Shown: piece by piece, positions 17,263 through 26,132 of the stretch | Layout of the letters: every line of letters begins with the position of its first letter | How positions within the stretch are numbered: the first letter of the stretch is position 1 | Source: Nocardia puris | Lineage (GTDB): Bacteria; Actinomycetota; Actinomycetes; Mycobacteriales; Mycobacteriaceae | Length of the DNA: 62,210 nucleotides | Assembly: GCF_003315035.1 (NCBI RefSeq) | Contig: NZ_QNRE01000023.1 | Span: 1-62,210 of the forward strand | Reading direction: 5' to 3' | Program-made: the position numbers and the translations under genes | Notes under the pieces: generated by a model | Databases searched by the model: none | Told to the model about the DNA's origin: nothing | The model's input: only the letters and a program-made list of their open reading frames with translations

Positions 17263-18030
17263 ATGGGCACCTCGACCACGGCACCCGCCTCCCCGCCCGG
17301 CGACGACCAGCCCTCCGGACTCGCGAACACGGGCGCCCTCGCGCGGCTGCTCGCCACCGTCCGGCCGCGCTTGATCGCCTGCGGCATCCTCTCGGCCCTC
17401 TCCGCCGCCGCGGGCATCGTGCCCTATATCGCCGTCGCCGAGATCGCCCGCGTCATGCTCGACAACCCCACCGACGCCGCGGCGACCGTGTGGACGTGGG
17501 TCGGCGTCGGCTCCGCGGGCGCGGCGCTGTGGTTGCTGCTGTTCGTGCAGTCCTCGCGCCTGGGTCACTTCGCCGACGCCGCGATCCTGCACGACCTGCG
17601 GGCGCGGATCGTGCGCCACCTCGGCGCCCTGCCGCTCTGGTGGTTCCGCGCACAGGGGTCGGGCCGGTCAAACGCGCGATGACCGGCGATCTGGAGGAGA
17701 TGCACGAGGTCATCGCGCACTCCCTCGGGCAGCTCACCGGGGCGGTCACCGTCATGGTGGTCGGGGCGGGCTATCTGATGGTCGTCGACCTCCGCATGGC
17801 GCTCGTCGCTCTGAGTGTGCTGGCACTGATGGGCCCGTTCTATCGAATCTCCATGCGCTCCATGACAACCCATATGAAGACAACCCATATGAACCGGCTG
17901 ATCGCCGCCGAGGGCGGGATCAGCGCGGCGAGCGTCGAGTACGCCGACGGCATCCAGGTGGTGAAGGCGTTCGGCACCGGCGGCCGCGTCCTGCGCCGCT
18001 TCGACTACGCGGTGGAGGCTCGAAAACGAG
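17263..18030 (+). pseudogene. Truncated, frameshifted ABC exporter (siderophore-type), membrane domain only
   Basis: The first 135 codons encode the start of an ABC exporter membrane domain (IACGILSALSAAAGIVPYIA ... FRAQGSGR). The frame then ends at 17682, but the expected continuation VKRAMTGDLEEMHEVIAH follows in another frame: one G is missing near 17667. The second part continues the membrane domain through SMRSMTTHM and ASVEYADGIQVVKAFGTGG, then is lost after about codon 255. The ATP-binding domain is absent. A 15-base tandem duplication (17864-17893) adds five residues. The iron box upstream suggests a former siderophore transporter of the IrtA/B-like class (inference). Confidence 0.8.
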
Positions 18031-18060
18031 TTGTTCGCTGGAACGTCGCGGCCCTACAAT
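18031..18060 (+). promoter_or_regulatory. Sigma-70-like promoter of the DUF-type membrane gene
   Basis: TTGTTC (18031-18036) and TACAAT (18055-18060) are spaced 18 bases, 35 bases before the ATG at 18096. The promoter sits where the ABC exporter sequence stops, supporting an independent gene after the break. Confidence 0.5.
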
Positions 18061-18095
18061 CGCGCGTACTCGGCTCGACGGGAGGGAGCCCGCTC

Positions 18096-19112
18096 ATGGC
18101 ACCGTGGAAATCCAGGCGCCGCCTCAGATTCTCCGTGATGCTCACGTTTCTCGGTGGACTGATCTTCGCCGCGATCCTGATCGCGATCGGCCTGCCCGGC
18201 GACCGCGAGGTCCTGGTGTGGGGCGGCAACGAAGTGTCGTCCACCGACGAGTGCATCGAGATCGGCGGCGCCGGTCGCCGTGACTCGTGCGGTGACATCG
18301 CCGACACCGAGGTGCGCTACCAGGAGCCCAACGGCTGGCTGATGGCCTTCGGCGGACTCGTGGGCGCCGCGACGCTCGGCACCACCGGGTCGCTGATGCG
18401 CAAGGGCCGCAGGTACTACACGATCGACGGCGACGGCGCGGAGTCCCGCGCGGAGCTCGAGCCGGTGGCCCTGCTCCACGGGCTCGGCGAGTTCCGTGCG
18501 GCGTTCTTCGCCTCGCGGGGCGCGCTCGTCAACGATCGCGAACTGCTGATCGGCCAGTTCGAATCCGGTCTCGTGCGCTACGACATCGACCAGCGCCCCG
18601 GGGGTTACCGATGGGACGAGATCGAATCGGTGCGCACCCGCATCACGACGCAGTTCGAGGAACGCAAGTACAAGGGCACCGAGTTCGAGCACGTCCTCAC
18701 CTTGGCCGACGGAGCCGTGATGCGCACGCAGGGCACTTACCGTGACCCGCAATGGGATTCGAACGCCGACGCGTCGAACCCCGTGTACCGCTTCGCGGTG
18801 CTGATCCAGGCCGTCAACGAGGTCGTGTCGGCCGTGCGGCTCCCCGCGGCGCGCGAGGAGCTGGCCAAGGGCGGATCGCTCGACTTCGACGACATCGTCG
18901 TCACGACACAGCATTTGCGCTACCAGGGCAGCGCGACACCGTGGGCGGTGGTGGGCGCGGCCGATATCAAGAACGGGCAGCTCACCTTCCCGCACATCGA
19001 TCGCCGGTCCCCGGTGGTCCGGAACAAGAGCGTCGGCAAGATCCCGAATCTGCCGCTACTGCTGATGCTCAGCGACGAACTGCGCCAGTCGGGATCGCGC
19101 AGAACGGCCTGA
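18096..19112 (+). CDS. Membrane protein of unknown function (338 aa)
   Basis: The ATG at 18096 is preceded by GGAGGG nine bases upstream. A membrane helix lies at about residues 11-33 (VMLTFLGGLIFAAILIAIGL), then a short extracellular loop with two Cys (DECIEIGGAGRRDSCGDI) that could form a disulfide, then a second helix near 82-100. The remaining 235 residues are a soluble domain with beta-rich segments (YRWDEIESVRTRI, FEHVLTLADGAV). This topology resembles actinobacterial DUF6585-like/PH-like proteins, but I cannot name the family. The long frame upstream belongs to the broken ABC gene. Confidence 0.7.
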   Translation: MAPWKSRRRLRFSVMLTFLGGLIFAAILIAIGLPGDREVLVWGGNEVSSTDECIEIGGAGRRDSCGDIADTEVRYQEPNGWLMAFGGLVGAATLGTTGSLMRKGRRYYTIDGDGAESRAELEPVALLHGLGEFRAAFFASRGALVNDRELLIGQFESGLVRYDIDQRPGGYRWDEIESVRTRITTQFEERKYKGTEFEHVLTLADGAVMRTQGTYRDPQWDSNADASNPVYRFAVLIQAVNEVVSAVRLPAAREELAKGGSLDFDDIVVTTQHLRYQGSATPWAVVGAADIKNGQLTFPHIDRRSPVVRNKSVGKIPNLPLLLMLSDELRQSGSRRTA

Positions 19113-19133
19113 CGAACCGCGCGGGCGAATGCG

Positions 19134-19610
19134 TCACGCGCGCACCGGGTTTTCCACGAGTTCGGCCAGCTGACCGGTGACGGTCCCCCACCCGTACTCG
19201 AAGCCCAGTTCTTCGTGGCGCGCCCGCGCGGCCGGGTCACCGTGGCGGACGAGCACGCGGTAGTCGGTGCCGCCCGGATGGTCGGCCAGGGTGATCTCGG
19301 CGGTCATCGGCACCGGAGCGCCCTGGGCGGGGCGCCGATCCCCGTCGAGGGCGTTGGTGAACACCAGCCGCTCTTCCGGCTCGACCAGCAGAAAGCAGGC
19401 GTCCAGGTGCGGGACGAACGTCTCGCCGTCCTCGCTCATCCTGGTCACGAACGCACCAGCCGGGCGCACCTCGAGGCGGTCGACGCGGCACCGGGTCGGC
19501 GCGGGCAGCCACCACTGCGCCAGGCTCGCCGGATCGGTCCAGGCCCGCCAGACACTGGCCCGCGAGGCGCGGATGACGCGGTGCAGGGTGAGGTCGAGGT
19601 CAGGATTCAT
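19134..19610 (-). CDS. SRPBCC (AHSA1-like) domain protein
   Basis: A 158-aa protein with the AHSA1/START fold signature: ASRASVWRAWTDPASLAQWWLP at the N-terminus, then FLLVEPEERLVFTNAL, and the C-terminal helix HEELGFEYGWGTV. It overlaps the ArsR gene by 11 bases on the same strand. ArsR plus AHSA1-domain pairs are frequent; the SRPBCC protein probably binds a hydrophobic ligand. Ligand unknown. Confidence 0.88.
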   Translation of the reverse strand: MNPDLDLTLHRVIRASRASVWRAWTDPASLAQWWLPAPTRCRVDRLEVRPAGAFVTRMSEDGETFVPHLDACFLLVEPEERLVFTNALDGDRRPAQGAPVPMTAEITLADHPGGTDYRVLVRHGDPAARARHEELGFEYGWGTVTGQLAELVENPVRA

Positions 19611-19944
19611 CGCTGTTCTCCTTCGGGTCGGTGAGGAACTGCTCGAGGCGATCGGTTCTGGCCTCCCACAGCCGCCGCTGATCGGCCAGCCAGTCGTCGA
19701 CCAGCGCGAACCGCTCGCGCTCGAGTTCGCACACCCGCACCCGGCCGGTCTTCACCGTGCGGATCAGCCCGCTGGTCTCCAGCACGCGGATGTGCTTCAT
19801 GAACGACGGCAACGTGATCGGCACCGCCTCGGCCAGTTCGCCCACGCTGGCCGGCCCCGCGCCGAGGCGGTGCACCACCGCCCGGCGCGAAGGATCCGCC
19901 AGGGCCGCGAACACCCCGTCCAGCGCTTCCGAATACTTAGCCAT
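19600..19944 (-). CDS. ArsR/SmtB-family regulator
   Basis: A 114-aa protein beginning MAKYSEALDGVFAALADPSRRA, a standard ArsR winged-helix start, with the recognition helix in LPSFMKHIRVLETSGLI. No metal-binding Cys pair is present, so it is probably not a metal sensor. The ATG at 19944 was chosen over the open upstream frame because the protein then begins at the conserved position. A 28-bp palindrome covers the start codon, which suggests autorepression of this two-gene operon. Confidence 0.88.
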   Translation of the reverse strand: MAKYSEALDGVFAALADPSRRAVVHRLGAGPASVGELAEAVPITLPSFMKHIRVLETSGLIRTVKTGRVRVCELERERFALVDDWLADQRRLWEARTDRLEQFLTDPKENSDES

Positions 19945-19958
19945 GTGGCTAAGTATTC
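19931..19958. promoter_or_regulatory. 28-bp palindromic operator over the ArsR start codon
   Basis: Perfect 13-base arms GAATACTTAGCCA and TGGCTAAGTATTC are separated by two bases. The ATG of the ArsR gene lies in the centre. The length, symmetry and place fit an autoregulatory operator; binding would block initiation or early elongation. Confidence 0.65.
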
Positions 19959-19999
19959 CGAAGCGGGCGTCGCGGCGCAAGCCCGGCGCGCACAGATCC

Positions 20000-20160
20000 G
20001 GTTCTGCTCGCCCTACGCTGTTCATCACCGGAGAACTCGCGCACTCCCGCGAATTCACCGAGGACGCCTACTGTGCCGCCGTGACCACAAGGAGATGATC
20101 GTCGTACCCGCCGCGGGCCACTTCGACCTGTGCGACCGCGTCGACCTCACCGACGTCTGA
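20000..20160 (+). pseudogene. C-terminal remnant of an alpha/beta hydrolase
   Basis: Two adjoining frames give PTLFITGELAHSREFTEDAY and then KEMIVVPAAGHFDLCDRVDL, which together resemble the C-terminus of bacterial alpha/beta hydrolases, including the catalytic His in GAGHFDLYDRVD-type sequence. The frames are joined by one missing base near 20090 (ACAAGGAG, expected an extra A). The rest of the gene, including the nucleophile, is absent. Confidence 0.55.
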
Positions 20161-20210
20161 ACCCGGCGCCGCACCGGACCGCCGCGAGCACCCGACGAAA
20201 GGAAAGGCCC

Positions 20211-20321
20211 ATGGTCGGCAACGACAGGGCACGCGACCACAACCGCACGGGGACCCTCACCCTCGCCCTGGTCATCCTGATCATCGCCCTCACCACCTAC
20301 CTCGACTCACTCGCCTGCTGA
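20211..20321 (+). CDS. Small single-pass membrane protein (36 aa)
   Basis: The ATG at 20211 follows GAAAGGAAAGG. The product has a basic N-terminus (NDRARDHNRTG) and one membrane helix (TLTLALVILIIALTTYL), giving an N-in orientation. Small proteins of this kind are common near stress genes; function unknown. Confidence 0.5.
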   Translation: MVGNDRARDHNRTGTLTLALVILIIALTTYLDSLAC

Positions 20322-20701
20322 CCCGCATTCCCAGCCCGGGCGTACCGAATAGATCGCGAGCGCGGTCACCCAAGCCGTGATCCCTGGCCCCGCACCGAGT
20401 CGCCGCACTGGGGTCGAAACGCCGCAGGTCGAGAACGTAGTGGAAGCCGATCCCCCTCGGCGCCCGCTGTCCCATGTGTTCCGGCGTCGAGGGACTCGTC
20501 GGTCGCCCATCCGGTCGCGCCGCGAAGACGCTTCGAGATCGGCTGTCGTGGAGATCATTTCATCCACCGCCCAGTCCCAGGGCGGATGCACGGCGGCAGC
20601 ATCCGCCTGACCCACGCCATCGATGTCGCGCCGGGCGCTGAATGTGGGTGCGGCACGCTCGGATCATCGCCGGGCGATGATCGCTGAGCCCGCCCCGTCC
20701 G
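20322..20701. other. Intergenic stretch, nothing recognisable
   Basis: About 380 bases between the 36-aa membrane protein and the IS3 remnant. Short frames on both strands have no family resemblance and no good ribosome binding sites. Confidence 0.4.
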
Positions 20702-21185
20702 GCATCACGAGGCGTTGCGGAACGGGATCCGCCAGGCCGATGCCGACGCCGGCGAACGCGAAGACCCGGCCGACCACCGACATGCTCGCCGAGAACCGCG
20801 CGTTGGAGCAACGGGTCGCACAGTTGGCGGGGCAACGAGATATTACGTTCTGCGAGTGCGTATTTCACCTCGGAGCACGGCCTGATCCGGCGGTGATCAT
20901 GCGGTTCGCTCAACTGAGCAGTCAACACCCGGTCGAGTTACCGCTACGGGTCCTGGGCATCGCGTCCTCGACCTCTACGAGTGGCGCGAACGCGCGCAGC
21001 AGCCATCACAGCGCCGGGTCGAGGACGAGACGCTGCCGGCCGAGAGTATGGATATCCACATCGGTTCCAGCGGCACCTACGAGTCACCGAGAGTGCATGC
21101 GATGGTGCGGCGCAGAGGAATTCGCGTCGGCCGCACACGAGTGGAGCGGTTGATGCGGTCCTGGCGTCCACAGGGAGCCGCGGCC
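20702..21185 (+). mobile_element. Degenerate IS3-family transposase remnant (orfA end and orfB start)
   Basis: Pieces in three frames match the IS3 layout in order. First EALRNGIRQADADAGER, then TTDMLAENRALEQRVAQL (orfA C-terminal leucine-zipper-like part), then RPDPAVIMRF and LRVLGIASST (orfB start), then SGTYESPRVHA and RGIRVGRTRVERLMR (orfB HTH_21-like part). The catalytic DDE region is missing and several frameshifts separate the parts. No terminal inverted repeats were found. It forms the left border of the dormancy island. Confidence 0.65.
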
Positions 21186-21216
21186 CGCCGACACTCAGAC
21201 CTCCGCGCGCCGGCGC

Positions 21217-21828
21217 TCAGGAAGACTCCTTGCCCGTCGTGTGGTCGAACCGTTCCCACTCGCTCGCCCACGCCGCGTGGCGGCGCCGGTCCAGCAACTG
21301 CCGGGCGCCCCACGCGATCACCAGCGCACCGCCCACTGTTGCGCTCAGCGTCACAACGCCGGCACTGATCCCGGCCGACACCGCGGTACCGGGTCCGGCC
21401 GGCGCGGGCACCGGCTGCCCGTCGCCGGAAAGCCAGACCACCAGGCTGTCACCAGCCGAAGCGGACGCAGAGGTGTCGACGACGGCGGTGCCGCCGTGGC
21501 CTGCCTCGGACCACCCGACACGTGCGGTGTACCGCTCGACGGCGTAGCCACGTGGCCCGATCGTCACCGAGCGCGCCGGGGTCTCCCACACCGTCGCGGT
21601 GACCGATGTCAAGCGTGCTCTCTCGTCCCGAAGCCGTTCTTCCGCAGCGGAATAGGACGCCGTCCCGACCGCACCTGCCAAAGGTATCGCCGCCAGCACC
21701 ACGGCCACGAGCAGGACCCACAGCGCAGACTCCCCTCGATCCGACGGCCGCATCAGCGGATTTCGGCTCCACGGTCGCCGATTCCACCGGCACGCCATCG
21801 ACGGATACCACCCCGGCACCGCCATCAC
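21217..21828 (-). CDS. Rv1733c-family two-helix membrane protein
   Basis: Up to 203 aa, from adjacent GTG/ATG codons at 21828/21825. The core WSRNPLMRPSDRGESALWVL followed by the helix VVLAAIPLAGAVGTA, a periplasmic domain with GDSLVVWLSGDGQPV, and a second helix matches the arrangement of Rv1733c of M. tuberculosis, a DosR-regulon membrane protein of unknown function. A related RNPLxR motif precedes the first helix in that family. It lies at the left end of the dormancy island. A weak DosR-like site (ATGACTGCTCC, 21886-21896) is about 60 bases upstream. Confidence 0.82.
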   Translation of the reverse strand: MMAVPGWYPSMACRWNRRPWSRNPLMRPSDRGESALWVLLVAVVLAAIPLAGAVGTASYSAAEERLRDERARLTSVTATVWETPARSVTIGPRGYAVERYTARVGWSEAGHGGTAVVDTSASASAGDSLVVWLSGDGQPVPAPAGPGTAVSAGISAGVVTLSATVGGALVIAWGARQLLDRRRHAAWASEWERFDHTTGKESS

Positions 21829-21953
21829 CTGCTTCGCCCGTGACCGCGCGGGGTGATCAGCCGGTCACCTGTATTCGCGTTCAAGATGACTGCTCCTCAC
21901 TGGATTCGACATGTCACGTGTCCATCGTCCGGAGACGCCACCGAATCGAAGTA

Positions 21954-22029
21954 GGGCCGTTGGTCCTGCCGAGACCGGACCGTTGGTCTTCTGGCACTGC
22001 CCGATGGGGACCAGGACGGTCCAACGTCC
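21954..22029 (+). promoter_or_regulatory. Three candidate DosR boxes upstream of a 29-aa membrane peptide
   Basis: GGGCCGTTGGTCCT (21954-21967), GGACCGTTGGTC (21977-21988) and GGTCCAACGTCC (22018-22029). Read on the appropriate strand they share GGnCCAAnGnCC, compatible with the mycobacterial DosR core GGGACTnnnGnCC. They lie between the divergent Rv1733c-like gene and the 29-aa gene, so they could serve both. Confidence 0.5.
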
Positions 22030-22116
22030 TGCTACGAGGGGACGAAGTGCCGTATCGACGGACTTTCCCCGCGCCAAGAATCAGAACCAGGAAATTCCCA
22101 CCGAGAAGGAGTCGTC

Positions 22117-22206
22117 ATGAGCTGGACAGTCACCGCGGTGCTCATCGCCGCGATTTTCGCGGCCATGGTCATCGTCACCACCTATCTCTCCACCAAGAAA
22201 CCCTGA
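22117..22206 (+). CDS. Single-pass membrane peptide (29 aa)
   Basis: The ATG at 22117 follows AAGGAG at a good distance. The product MSWTVTAVLIAAIFAAMVIV plus TTYLSTKKP is one membrane helix with a short basic tail, resembling small subunit-like peptides of membrane complexes. Its promoter region carries three candidate DosR boxes, so hypoxic or NO-dependent expression is proposed. Function unknown. The 350 bases after it up to the acyltransferase hold no recognisable gene. Confidence 0.6.
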   Translation: MSWTVTAVLIAAIFAAMVIVTTYLSTKKP

Positions 22207-22562
22207 TCTCGCGGCGAGAGCGACAGGCTTCACGGACCGAATCGAGACCGCGGTGAACCCGATCGAGTCACGAGCGATTCCTCCCGCCGCACCTTCCGTG
22301 GTCGCAGCGAGGCCGGCCGGGGCGGTGAGTGCGCACGGGCGGTCGTCGAGGCCGCCCGTTGGCCGAGCGATGGGCCGAGTGGTCCCGCACGTTCCCGATG
22401 TGCGGATAACCCGGGGGTCCACCGGTACGGTCCCGCCCACCATCTCCTCCAATGGTCTCGGACCGCTCGGCTGGTGGTGGGCAGCCGGGGCATTCCGGGG
22501 GCTTCTACTCGGTTCGACAACACTACCCTTGCCAAACATGCCCGCTGAGCCGTGATGGTCGT

Positions 22563-23918
22563 TCATCCTCGCTGATCGGGGAGGCGACCCGCGGCCGAGG
22601 CCAGCAGCTCGGAGATGCCGCTCTCGATGCCCTCCGCGAGCACGTCGATGTCGGGGGTCGTGTCGTAGTCACCGGTGATCCCGAAGACGAGCCGATCCTC
22701 GTAGCTCAGGATCGCGATCGTGGTACGCAGTCGCATCGCGATCGGGATGCACGGCAGGATCTCCAGTACCGGACACCGATTCACGGTCAGCCGCCGGTTC
22801 GGGCCGGGCACGTTGGTCGCCAGGGCCGTGACGCTGCGCTGCGGGAAACGCCCCGCCAGCCGGAAGGCCAGCGCGACGACCGCGTAGGGCAGCGACTCGG
22901 CCACCACCAGCATCGACCGTTCGGCGTCGGCCTCCCCCCTGGCGCGGTGATGCGCGACCCGGGCGTGGACCGCGGCGAGCCGCGCGACCGGATCGGATTC
23001 CTCGACGGGCAGGTGCGGAATGATGGCAGACACGCGATTGTCCAGCACGTGGTCGGCGGTACTCTCGCGGACCGAGACCGGGATCAGGATGCGCACCCGC
23101 CGCGCGGCCGGGTCTTCGCCGCGCCGGATGAGCAGCGTGCGGTAGGCCGAGGTGATCGCGGCCAGTGCCACATCGTTGACCGAGGCCGAGTACGCGGTCC
23201 CGACCTCGCGCACCTCGGTCAGCGACGCCCGCGCGACGACGTACCGTCGTTGCCGCCCGATCGGGCCGTTCAACGAGGACGACCCGCTCGGCGCGACAGC
23301 GGCGAACACCACCGGCACGAGGCTGCGCGCGGTCGAGATCGCCCACCGCGGCGCCGCCACGGGCAGGCGTGCCACCCTGACCGTCAGATCGAACCACCTG
23401 GCGGCCGGCCCCCGGGACTTCGGCGATGCCTCCGCCGCGGGCTCGTCGTCCACCGGATCACACAGCCGCTCGAACAGGGTCATCCCCGAGATCCCGTCGA
23501 CCATGGCGTGATGGGCTTGCACGATCAGCGCCCAGCGATCACCCGCCAGGTGCTCGACGACGACGCACCGCCACAGCGGGTGGTCGCGGTCCAGGCGTTC
23601 GGCCAGCTCCGTGGCGATCACCTCACGCAATGCCGATTCGTCGTTCGGCTCGGGCAGAGCGGTCCAGCGAACATGATGGGCCAGGTCGAAATGGGGGTCG
23701 GCCTCCCACACCGGCGCCGCCACGTCCCACCGCGACCCCCGCACCCGCTCGCGAAGGCGCCCGACGCGGTCGAGGCACGCTGTCAGCCAGTCGGTGAACT
23801 CCGACCGCGTCGGCGCCGGTCCCGCCATGACGGCCACGGCGCCGATCCCCAGGCTGATGTGCCGGTCGGCGTCCTCCAACTCCAGGAATCCTCCGTCCAG
23901 GGGATGCAACTCGCTCAT
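22563..23918 (-). CDS. WS/DGAT-family wax ester synthase / diacylglycerol acyltransferase
   Basis: A 451-aa protein beginning MSELHPLDGGFLELED, the family's usual start, preceded by a GAGG site. The catalytic HHxxxDG motif is at residues 136-142 (HHAMVDG). The second conserved region NVPGPNRRL lies in the C-terminal domain. It esterifies fatty acyl-CoA to diacylglycerol or alcohols to make storage lipid. In M. tuberculosis the homologue Tgs1 is induced by DosR for dormancy lipid storage, and the location in this island fits that role. Confidence 0.9.
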   Translation of the reverse strand: MSELHPLDGGFLELEDADRHISLGIGAVAVMAGPAPTRSEFTDWLTACLDRVGRLRERVRGSRWDVAAPVWEADPHFDLAHHVRWTALPEPNDESALREVIATELAERLDRDHPLWRCVVVEHLAGDRWALIVQAHHAMVDGISGMTLFERLCDPVDDEPAAEASPKSRGPAARWFDLTVRVARLPVAAPRWAISTARSLVPVVFAAVAPSGSSSLNGPIGRQRRYVVARASLTEVREVGTAYSASVNDVALAAITSAYRTLLIRRGEDPAARRVRILIPVSVRESTADHVLDNRVSAIIPHLPVEESDPVARLAAVHARVAHHRARGEADAERSMLVVAESLPYAVVALAFRLAGRFPQRSVTALATNVPGPNRRLTVNRCPVLEILPCIPIAMRLRTTIAILSYEDRLVFGITGDYDTTPDIDVLAEGIESGISELLASAAGRLPDQRG

Positions 23919-24380
23919 CGGTCGACCTCGCGGTAGGTGAACATGCCGTTCGCCACGGCGCGCGACGGCGTACGGCCATTGGAACCATTCTCGCGCGTGG
24001 CCATCCGAACCGGACAGAGGCGATGGTCCGCCGAAGACCTCGCGGTGGGCATGTTCGTCGCAGTGGCTTCGGTCCGTGCGGTGGGGGCACCTCGACCCTG
24101 CTCCCATCGCAGGGCCGCGAGCGAAGCTGGCAACCGAGGCCGTGCCCTCACCCGGCCCGACCGATCAGCGCCCGCGGGCCGGACGTGAACGGCCTCGCAC
24201 CGTCGACTCAGCGGAAGGAGGCCGCCACGCAGACCGCGGTCGACTCCCGAGGACCGACGGATGCCTATCGCCGGGACGGGGGCTTCGCCGCGGTCGGACT
24301 CGCTCGACACCGAAATGGTGATGGGTCGAAGGTCTCGCCGCTGATCGCGCCGGTCACTGCCTCGTGACCGCGCCACTTCG
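23919..24380. other. Promoter-sized intergenic stretch without recognisable gene
   Basis: This 460-base region lies between the divergent acyltransferase and flavodoxin genes. An open frame on the plus strand (GTG 24186 to 24367) has GC-rich codons but no family resemblance. The flavodoxin-side end carries a candidate DosR box. Confidence 0.35.
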
Positions 24381-24395
24381 GTGCCATTGGTCCCC
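24381..24395 (+). promoter_or_regulatory. Candidate DosR box upstream of the flavodoxin gene
   Basis: GTGCCATTGGTCCCC, which reads GGGGACCAATGGCAC on the other strand, matches GGnCCAAnGnC. It ends 57 bases before the flavodoxin ATG, a usual distance for DosR activation. Confidence 0.5.
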
Positions 24396-24452
24396 GCGAG
24401 ACGGGCATACCGGCTCTGCTCGGCGACGACCTGTGCGCGCGAAGCTGGCACC

Positions 24453-25013
24453 ATGACTCCCACACCTTCTCCCCGCGTCGCGATCCTGTTCGCCACCGCG
24501 CAGGGCTCCACCCGGGACATCGCGGAATTCATCTACGAGGAACTGATGTCACGTGGCGCGCACGCGGAACTGTGCGACATCGAGCACGCGCCGGACCTGA
24601 CCGGCGTCGGCACCGTCGTCATCGGCAGCGCCATCCACAACATGGACCTGCTCCCCGGGGCCGATGCCTACATCCGCCACAACCTGCCGACCTTGACCGG
24701 TAAGGATGTCCGGCTCTTCACGGTCGGACTCGGGCCTGCCCTACGCGGCCCGGTCGGCCGGTGGGCCGGACGCCAGATCCCGCGCAAGATCGCCGCCGTC
24801 CTCGGCATGCTGCACCCGCGCGACTACACCGCCTTCGCCGGCAAATACGAACGCGAAGGAGTGTCCTGGCGCGCCAGAGCGATGTATCGGCTCCTCGGCG
24901 GCGCCCGCTACGGCGACCTGCGCGACTGGGATGCCGTGCGGCGCTGGGCAGGCACCATCGCCGACAGCCTGGAACTCCCCCGCTCCTCGACCATCGACAC
25001 CGCACATCCCTGA
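24453..25013 (+). CDS. Flavodoxin-domain protein (protoporphyrinogen oxidase HemG-like)
   Basis: A 186-aa protein. The FMN phosphate loop is near residue 14 (FATAQGSTRDIAEFI). VVIGSAIHNMDLLPGA is the second loop as in HemG-like flavodoxins, and FTVGLGPALRGP the third. Related actinobacterial proteins are annotated as flavodoxin or menaquinone-dependent protoporphyrinogen oxidase. The ATG at 24453 was chosen because the Rossmann-like strand follows directly. A DosR-like box upstream suggests redox/hypoxia control. Confidence 0.82.
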   Translation: MTPTPSPRVAILFATAQGSTRDIAEFIYEELMSRGAHAELCDIEHAPDLTGVGTVVIGSAIHNMDLLPGADAYIRHNLPTLTGKDVRLFTVGLGPALRGPVGRWAGRQIPRKIAAVLGMLHPRDYTAFAGKYEREGVSWRARAMYRLLGGARYGDLRDWDAVRRWAGTIADSLELPRSSTIDTAHP

Positions 25014-25043
25014 TCGAGCCGGACGCTCGCACCGCGGGCGTCG

Positions 25044-25706
25044 CGGTGAATTCCGCGCGCTGCGCGGTGGCGAACGATACGAGCCCGTCGAGCACAACCC
25101 GATGATCGGCTACCGAGGCTGCTACCGGTACATCCGCGAACCCGACCTCTTCACCGCCGAACTCTCCGCGCTCGCCGACGCCCGCCACGACAACCCGAAT
25201 CTGCACATCATGATCCCCTTCGTGCGGACCAGGTGGGAACTGGAAGCCTGCCTGGAAATCGTCGACGCCAGTGCGCTCGGCAGACAACGTGGCCCGCATC
25301 GCTGGTGATGGCCGAGGTGCCCTCGGTGCCGCACTGGCTGCCCGAATACGTCGGCCTCGGCATCGATGGCGTCTCCATCGGCGGCAACGACCTGACCCGG
25401 CTGATGCTGGGCGTCGACGGCGACTCCGAGGAGTGCGCCGAGCTGTTCGACGAATCGGATCCGGCTGTGCTGGAAGCCATGTCGCGCATCATCGGCGTAG
25501 CCCGCCGCCTTGGCATCACGTCGTCGCTGTGCGGCCAGGCGCCCTCGAACCGGCCGGCGTTCGCCGAGCACCTGGTGCGCATGGGCATCACGTCGGTGAC
25601 GCCGGACGCCGTCGCGGCGACGCGCCAGGTCGTCGCGTCCGCGGAACGCCGCGTCCTGCTCGATCACGCGCTCGCCGGCACCAACCACCCGTCACGCCCG
25701 GCGTGA
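25044..25706 (+). pseudogene. C-terminal fragment of a PEP synthase / PPDK-type enzyme with frameshift
   Basis: Only the PEP-binding TIM-barrel end remains. One frame gives NPMIGYRGCYRYIREPDLF, IMIPFVRTRWELEACLEI and GRQRGPHRW; the next frame gives MAEVPSVPHWLPEY, GIDGVSIGGNDLTRLMLGVD and ITSSLCGQAPSNRP with the catalytic Cys. The frames join at about 25304, where one G is missing (TGGTGATGG, expected TGGGTGATGG). The ATP-grasp and His domains are absent. In an intact form it would interconvert pyruvate and phosphoenolpyruvate. Confidence 0.75.
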
Positions 25707-25745
25707 CCACTCCCCTTCGAACACCCGACACCGAAAGGCTCGATC

Positions 25746-26009
25746 ATCCTGCTCGGAGCGGCGGCGCTCGAGCTCGGCGCGGCAGGCATCCGGGTCTGCT
25801 CGGTGCACCCGGGACCGATCCACACCCCGATGACCACCGAGCTGGACCCCGGTATCGCGGCGGGACAACCACTTCCACGCTTCGGTGAGCCCGAAGAGGT
25901 CGCCGCGATGGTCGGCTTCATCGTCACCGAGGCGACGTTCTCCACCGGATCGGAGTTCGGGCTCGACGGCGGCGCGACCGCCGGCGCCGCGCTGGTCCTT
26001 CCTTCATGA
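25746..26009 (+). pseudogene. C-terminal fragment of a short-chain dehydrogenase
   Basis: The frame reads AAALELGAAGIRVCSVHPGP, IHTPMTTEL, FGEPEEVAAMVGFIVTEATF and TGSEFGLDGGATAG, the standard C-terminal third of a classical SDR. The cofactor-binding N-terminus and the catalytic Tyr-x3-Lys are missing. The upstream neighbour is the PEP synthase fragment, so a deletion probably fused two broken genes. Confidence 0.75.
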
Positions 26010-26132
26010 ACTCCGCACGATGGGCGGCAGGCCCGCCGCCCGCACGAGTCTACGAGACCCACACGGGTGTCGTGCTGCTGTGCGGCGCGCGGGCCTGCAT
26101 GACGGAGAAGAAGCCGCCGCGCACCGACTTCA

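Noticed and set aside
20377..20610. 77-aa plus-strand frame
   Set aside because: Arg/Ser/Pro-rich shadow-like sequence with no ribosome binding site or family.
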